A stretch of 23,420 nucleotides of DNA from IMG/VR virus record IMGVR_UViG_3300028400_000031, positions 1 to 23,420 of that record; one strand, 5' to 3'. Source of the DNA: a virus. The notes below the pieces were generated by a model. The model worked only from the letters and a program-made list of their open reading frames with translations, made no database searches and was not told the origin of the DNA. The position numbers and the translations under genes were made by a program. Positions 20,902 through 23,420 of this stretch are shown here, in pieces; the stretch's first letter is position 1; each line of letters opens with the position of its first letter.

Positions 20902-20911
20902 TATATTTGAA

Positions 20912-20940
20912 ATTATAATTAATATTCTAAATATTGTCAA
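20912..20940 (-). promoter_or_regulatory. Consensus sigma-70 promoter for the small membrane genes and KilA-N
   Basis: On the minus strand TTGACA (20935-20940), 17 bases, then TATAAT (20912-20917). Both boxes and the spacer match the bacterial consensus exactly, which is rare in Campylobacterota. Transcription would begin near 20905 and run through 20830-20575 and the KilA-N gene. Confidence 0.8.
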
Positions 20941-20947
20941 GGGTATT

Positions 20948-20994
20948 ATTTACTTTACTAAACAATATATTTCTATTGCTTTAGCTGTCTAAAT
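20948..20994. promoter_or_regulatory. Two further operator-like dyads upstream of the promoter
   Basis: ATTTAC-TTTA-CTAAAC (20948-20963) and CTTTAG-CTGT-CTAAAT (20979-20994) are degenerate copies of the GTTTAG-N4-CTAAAC site. The second overlaps the stop codon of the Cro-like gene. With 20886-20901 they give three sites, as in phage right operators. Confidence 0.4.
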
Positions 20995-21223
20995 TTTGGA
21001 CATCTAAATATTTATGAATAATTCTATGTGCTTTAACTATCTCTTTCAAATCTTTTTTAAGTTTATGATTTTCTAACAATAGTTCTAAAGTTTTCTCAGC
21101 CATTTTTGGAGTTTCAATATTCCATTGAGATACAGCAGATGGATTTACTCCTAACATTTCCGCCAGCTCCTTTTGCGTAATGCCCAGCTCTTTGCATACC
21201 TTTTTCACTATGTTGTCTCTCAT
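20981..21223 (-). CDS. Cro/C1-like XRE-family regulator
   Basis: This 80-residue protein begins MRDNIVKKVCKELGITQKEL. The helix-turn-helix is ITQKELAEMLGVNPSAVSQW (about residues 15-34), a standard lambda-repressor-like pattern; the rest is a helical tail (LELLLENHKLKKDLKEIVKA), likely for dimers. I chose the ATG at 21223 because AGGGG lies 5 bases upstream; an ATG at 21238 overlapping the previous stop would add five residues. It is the last gene of the operon behind the terminase and lies directly upstream of three operator-like dyads and the consensus promoter, so it is the best candidate to bind them. Confidence 0.8.
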   Translation of the reverse strand: MRDNIVKKVCKELGITQKELAEMLGVNPSAVSQWNIETPKMAEKTLELLLENHKLKKDLKEIVKAHRIIHKYLDVQNLDS

Positions 21224-21234
21224 TTCAACCCCTT

Positions 21235-21681
21235 TCACATACCACTTGCTAATTTCATAGTAAAATCAATCACCACATCGCTGAGCTTGTCAAAAAGCTT
21301 TTGTGTCAATGCAGTTTGCATTTGCTCTTGCATTTTATCACCAAGACTCTGTTTCTCCTCTATTGTCTTTGGAGGTGATTTCAGTATGGTTAAGCCTTTC
21401 GCCGTAAGCCTCACACATTGAAAAAAGGGATAAGGATCGTGTGGCATAGTGAACGGCTCTCTTTGTGTCGGCTTTTCAAACTTTAAAAAATCGTTCTCTT
21501 CAAGCCAAAAGAGCGTTTCACTAATTACGAGTCTTTTTGTAAGATCTTCTTCTTTGAGTGAAGCAAAAGGCTCTTTTTGCACTTCTTCGTAAATGTTGAT
21601 ATCTATGCAAATAGGAAAATTTTCATACAAAACATTTGCAAAGTGAACCACTGCAATATCAAAAAGTTCGATGTTTTTCAT
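21235..21681 (-). CDS. Hypothetical protein, winged-helix-like
   Basis: This 148-residue protein has in its N-terminal two thirds a pattern of helices and a wing: LVISETLFWLEENDFLKFEK, then CVRLTAKGLTILKSPP. The 'F..tl.WL.e.gfi.......v.LT.kGl..L...P' order is that of winged-helix DNA-binding proteins of uncertain family. The C-terminal part is helical with TQKLFDKLSDVVIDFTMKLA, possibly for oligomerisation. Start and stop both overlap their neighbours by 4 bp (ATGA), so it belongs to a strict operon with the membrane HhH protein before and the Cro-like protein after. Confidence 0.65.
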   Translation of the reverse strand: MKNIELFDIAVVHFANVLYENFPICIDINIYEEVQKEPFASLKEEDLTKRLVISETLFWLEENDFLKFEKPTQREPFTMPHDPYPFFQCVRLTAKGLTILKSPPKTIEEKQSLGDKMQEQMQTALTQKLFDKLSDVVIDFTMKLASGM

Positions 21682-22637
21682 TGCTCACCCTTTCTCTCTT
21701 TCAGTCGATTAATCATTCTTAATATCTCTTCAGATTTTTTATCTCCAATTCCATGTATTTTCATGAGATCTTTCTTTGTCAGCTTCAATAGTTTGTCCAA
21801 GGTATCATATCCAGCACTTACCAACTCTTGCGCATAAGGGATATGGTATTTTTCAAGTTCATCCACAGCTTGTGAAAAAGCCAATTGATCAAGATAAACA
21901 TCATACGGCTCCATATCATCATATTCATCCAATTCAAGCTCTTCTTGCAAGTATTTGCTTTTTTGAACCAGCTCGTTAAATTGTTTCTTTCTCTCCTCTT
22001 CCGATAGCTCTTCGCTTTCTAATATTTTTCTTATCTTCTTCAAATCTTGTAGCTTTGCTTTTGGACACTCTTCAAATATTTGCTGAGCATATTCCTCTTT
22101 AAGCTCATCGTTATCGTAAGTAATCGCATCTTCAAGCGTGATTTCATCATAACACTCTTTATATTCATCTGGGATTTGCTCATATTGCTTCGGAGCGATA
22201 AGCTTTCCTATGGTATTCAGAACTTCCAAAGGCATATCGACGGAACACTCACAAAAATCTGCAAAGTAATACCTATAAGTTTTTTGCATAGCCATATCGT
22301 ATGCCATTTGCAATATTTCATATTTTTCGTGAGACTTCAATACTCCATAAGAGTTTTCATCTTCATACTCGTCAATCTTTTCCTCTAAGTTATCAATTCT
22401 CTCTTGCAAAGACTCCAAACCTTTAGGTGTTTTAATTTTTTCAGCGATTCGTTTTGCTTCCTCTTTTTTTTCCTCTTCGCTCATTGGAGTGAATGTTTTC
22501 TGATTGGTAGTTTTGCTATTAGACGAAATTCCAAACTTTTTCATGGTTCTTTTTACTTTCTTGGTAGTTTTGTCGATAAAAACATAAACATACACGCCAA
22601 AGATGATTAGAATCGTGATACCTATAAGATTTTCCAT
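21678..22637 (-). CDS. Membrane-anchored acidic protein with C-terminal helix-hairpin-helix
   Basis: This 319-residue protein starts MENLIGITILIIFGVYVYVF, one N-terminal transmembrane anchor followed by KKVKRTMKKFG. A long acidic coiled-coil-like middle follows, then a C-terminal DTLDKLLKLTKKDLMKIHGI-GDKKSEEIL, a helix-hairpin-helix of the kind that binds DNA non-specifically. I chose the ATG at 22637 because AAGGA lies 6 bases upstream; an in-frame ATG at 22667 has none. A DNA-binding tip on a membrane anchor is unusual. It may tether DNA or act on incoming DNA at the membrane, but I know no characterised relative. Confidence 0.7.
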   Translation of the reverse strand: MENLIGITILIIFGVYVYVFIDKTTKKVKRTMKKFGISSNSKTTNQKTFTPMSEEEKKEEAKRIAEKIKTPKGLESLQERIDNLEEKIDEYEDENSYGVLKSHEKYEILQMAYDMAMQKTYRYYFADFCECSVDMPLEVLNTIGKLIAPKQYEQIPDEYKECYDEITLEDAITYDNDELKEEYAQQIFEECPKAKLQDLKKIRKILESEELSEEERKKQFNELVQKSKYLQEELELDEYDDMEPYDVYLDQLAFSQAVDELEKYHIPYAQELVSAGYDTLDKLLKLTKKDLMKIHGIGDKKSEEILRMINRLKERKGEQ

Positions 22638-22670
22638 ATTCGATCCTTTATGAGTAAAATTTCTCATATT

Positions 22671-22874
22671 TTACTCAACCTTCTCTTTTACTATCATTGT
22701 ATGCCATGCTTCTACATTTTTTGTAACAATCTCTCTAATAATTTCAGATTTTGTTTTATTTAGTCTCTTAGCAAGCTCCTCGATTTTTATTATCGTATCG
22801 ATATCGAACCTAATCGAGTTTACACACTTTGCCTCGTATGTAGGTCTTCTTCCGCTATTCATGTTTCCAGCCAT
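22671..22874 (-). CDS. Ribbon-helix-helix DNA-binding protein
   Basis: This 67-residue protein has a basic N-terminus (MAGNMNSGRRPTYEAKCVNS), then IRFDIDTIIKIEELAKRLNK and TKSEIIREIVTKNVEAW. The 'iRf.id......l.eLAkrlnkTkSEiIReiv' pattern is the CopG/Arc ribbon-helix-helix fold. It begins 10 bases after the terminase stop with AAAGG as ribosome site, so it is co-transcribed with the terminase. Possible roles are regulation of this cassette or of packaging; neither is shown. Confidence 0.75.
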   Translation of the reverse strand: MAGNMNSGRRPTYEAKCVNSIRFDIDTIIKIEELAKRLNKTKSEIIREIVTKNVEAWHTMIVKEKVE

Positions 22875-22883
22875 GCACCGCCT

Positions 22884-23420
22884 TTAAATAATATCTTCCA
22901 TCATTTCGCTTCTTCTACGCTTTTTTCTTCTTGGCTTTTTTTGCTCTACGATAGCGTTGCCAAACTTAATGTCTTTGCCGCTAATTTTGGAGATGTCTAT
23001 GCCAGCAAGCATCAGCGCAGCAGTCGCATACACCCTGCAGTCAAGCGCCTCGTTTCGCTCCCGCTTTTTCTCCCAACTGCCATCTTGTTTTCTTCGCTCT
23101 GCTGTAAGCTGCTTGAAGTACTCGCTATTGTATGCAGGCTTTTTAGGAAAGTGCATATAGTTTGGTCCTGGAGTTGTTGTCATAATTTTGGCATAGACGT
23201 CGTTTTTTATCTCGTTTACGCCTATGCGAAAGATGTTCATTTTGTATTTAGATTTTGAAGAGCGCACGGGCACGGCTGGAGTATTGGCGTTTTTTGAACC
23301 AAATACCGCAAAAATGCGCCTTGTAAGCTTGCCTCTGCAAAACTCGTCAATATACTTGGAACGATGTCCTCCTCTGTCTATTGCAGTAGCGTAAATTTTA
23401 AGCCTTCCACCGCCTTCTAC
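22884..23420 (-). CDS. Terminase large subunit (lambda gpA family), C-terminal part
   Basis: The frame is open to the window edge and gives 178 residues of the C-terminus. Motifs of the gpA nuclease domain are visible: YATAIDRGGHRSKYIDEFCR (acidic metal ligand followed by G-G-H), GPNYMHFP, YFKQLTAERR and ERNEALDCRVYATAALMLAG. The last is the strongly conserved 'NEaLDc.vYa.AA' of this family. The protein cuts phage DNA and drives it into the head. A basic tail (KKPRRKKRRR) ends it. The ATPase half lies beyond the right edge. An apparent GTG start at 23273 is internal. Confidence 0.88.
   Translation of the reverse strand, partial: VEGGGRLKIYATAIDRGGHRSKYIDEFCRGKLTRRIFAVFGSKNANTPAVPVRSSKSKYKMNIFRIGVNEIKNDVYAKIMTTTPGPNYMHFPKKPAYNSEYFKQLTAERRKQDGSWEKKRERNEALDCRVYATAALMLAGIDISKISGKDIKFGNAIVEQKKPRRKKRRRSEMMEDII

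Overview
The window is most of the structural half of a lambda-like temperate siphovirus, probably an integrated prophage, in a member of the Campylobacterota (a Nitratiruptor/Sulfurovum/Hydrogenimonas-type host is an inference from codon use, strong AAGGAG ribosome sites and the look of the endolysin and regulator families). The left edge holds the 5' end of a chromosomal-type glycosyltransferase gene, so the phage/host junction probably lies in about 239-535. The right edge cuts through the large terminase gene; integrase, small terminase and replication genes are not in the window.

Layout. (1) 1-238: partial glycosyltransferase, minus strand. (2) 536-1664: four tightly coupled plus-strand genes of unknown function, the last a small helix-turn-helix protein, behind an AT-rich leader carrying two operator-like dyads. 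(3) 1642-18631: one long minus-strand late operon. In transcription order it reads gpW-like connector, portal, fused prohead protease/scaffold/major capsid protein, DUF2190 capsid protein, small head protein, head-tail joining and tail-terminator-like proteins, major tail tube protein, tail assembly chaperone with a -1 frameshift extension, a 2024-residue tape measure, a tail-tip-like protein, a beta-helix tail fibre/spike, small membrane proteins, holin, Rz/Rz1 spanins and a GH108-type endolysin. A rho-independent terminator for this operon lies inside the opposing helix-turn-helix gene. (4) 18632-22883: about 4.2 kb of AT-rich DNA between gpW and the large terminase, which are adjacent in lambda. 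It holds a lone plus-strand membrane gene (DUF4760-like), a likely small RNA, a KilA-N/BRO-type regulator, two overlapping tiny membrane proteins, a consensus sigma-70 promoter with an operator at its start site, a Cro-like regulator, a winged-helix-like protein, a membrane-anchored helix-hairpin-helix protein and a ribbon-helix-helix protein. (5) 22884-23420: C-terminal part of the large terminase.

How it fits together. Terminase, gpW, portal and the protease-capsid fusion build and fill the head. The DUF2190 protein and connectors finish it, and chaperone, tube and tape measure build a long tail. The lysis genes end the cycle. Two regions, 454-511 and 20886-20994, carry the same half-site pair (GTTTAG / CTAAAC), which suggests one repressor controls both the left plus-strand operon and the right minus-strand KilA-N operon.

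Most notable observations: a lambda-identical GGGAAAG slippery site joining the chaperone to an extension with no start codon of its own; a good internal ribosome site in the protease-capsid fusion that would give a lambda C/Nu3-like second product; the shared operator set; a 28-bp long-range inverted repeat whose 3' arm can instead mask the KilA-N ribosome site; a small RNA candidate with an anti-Shine-Dalgarno loop; and 26-bp tandem repeats between two divergent transcription units.
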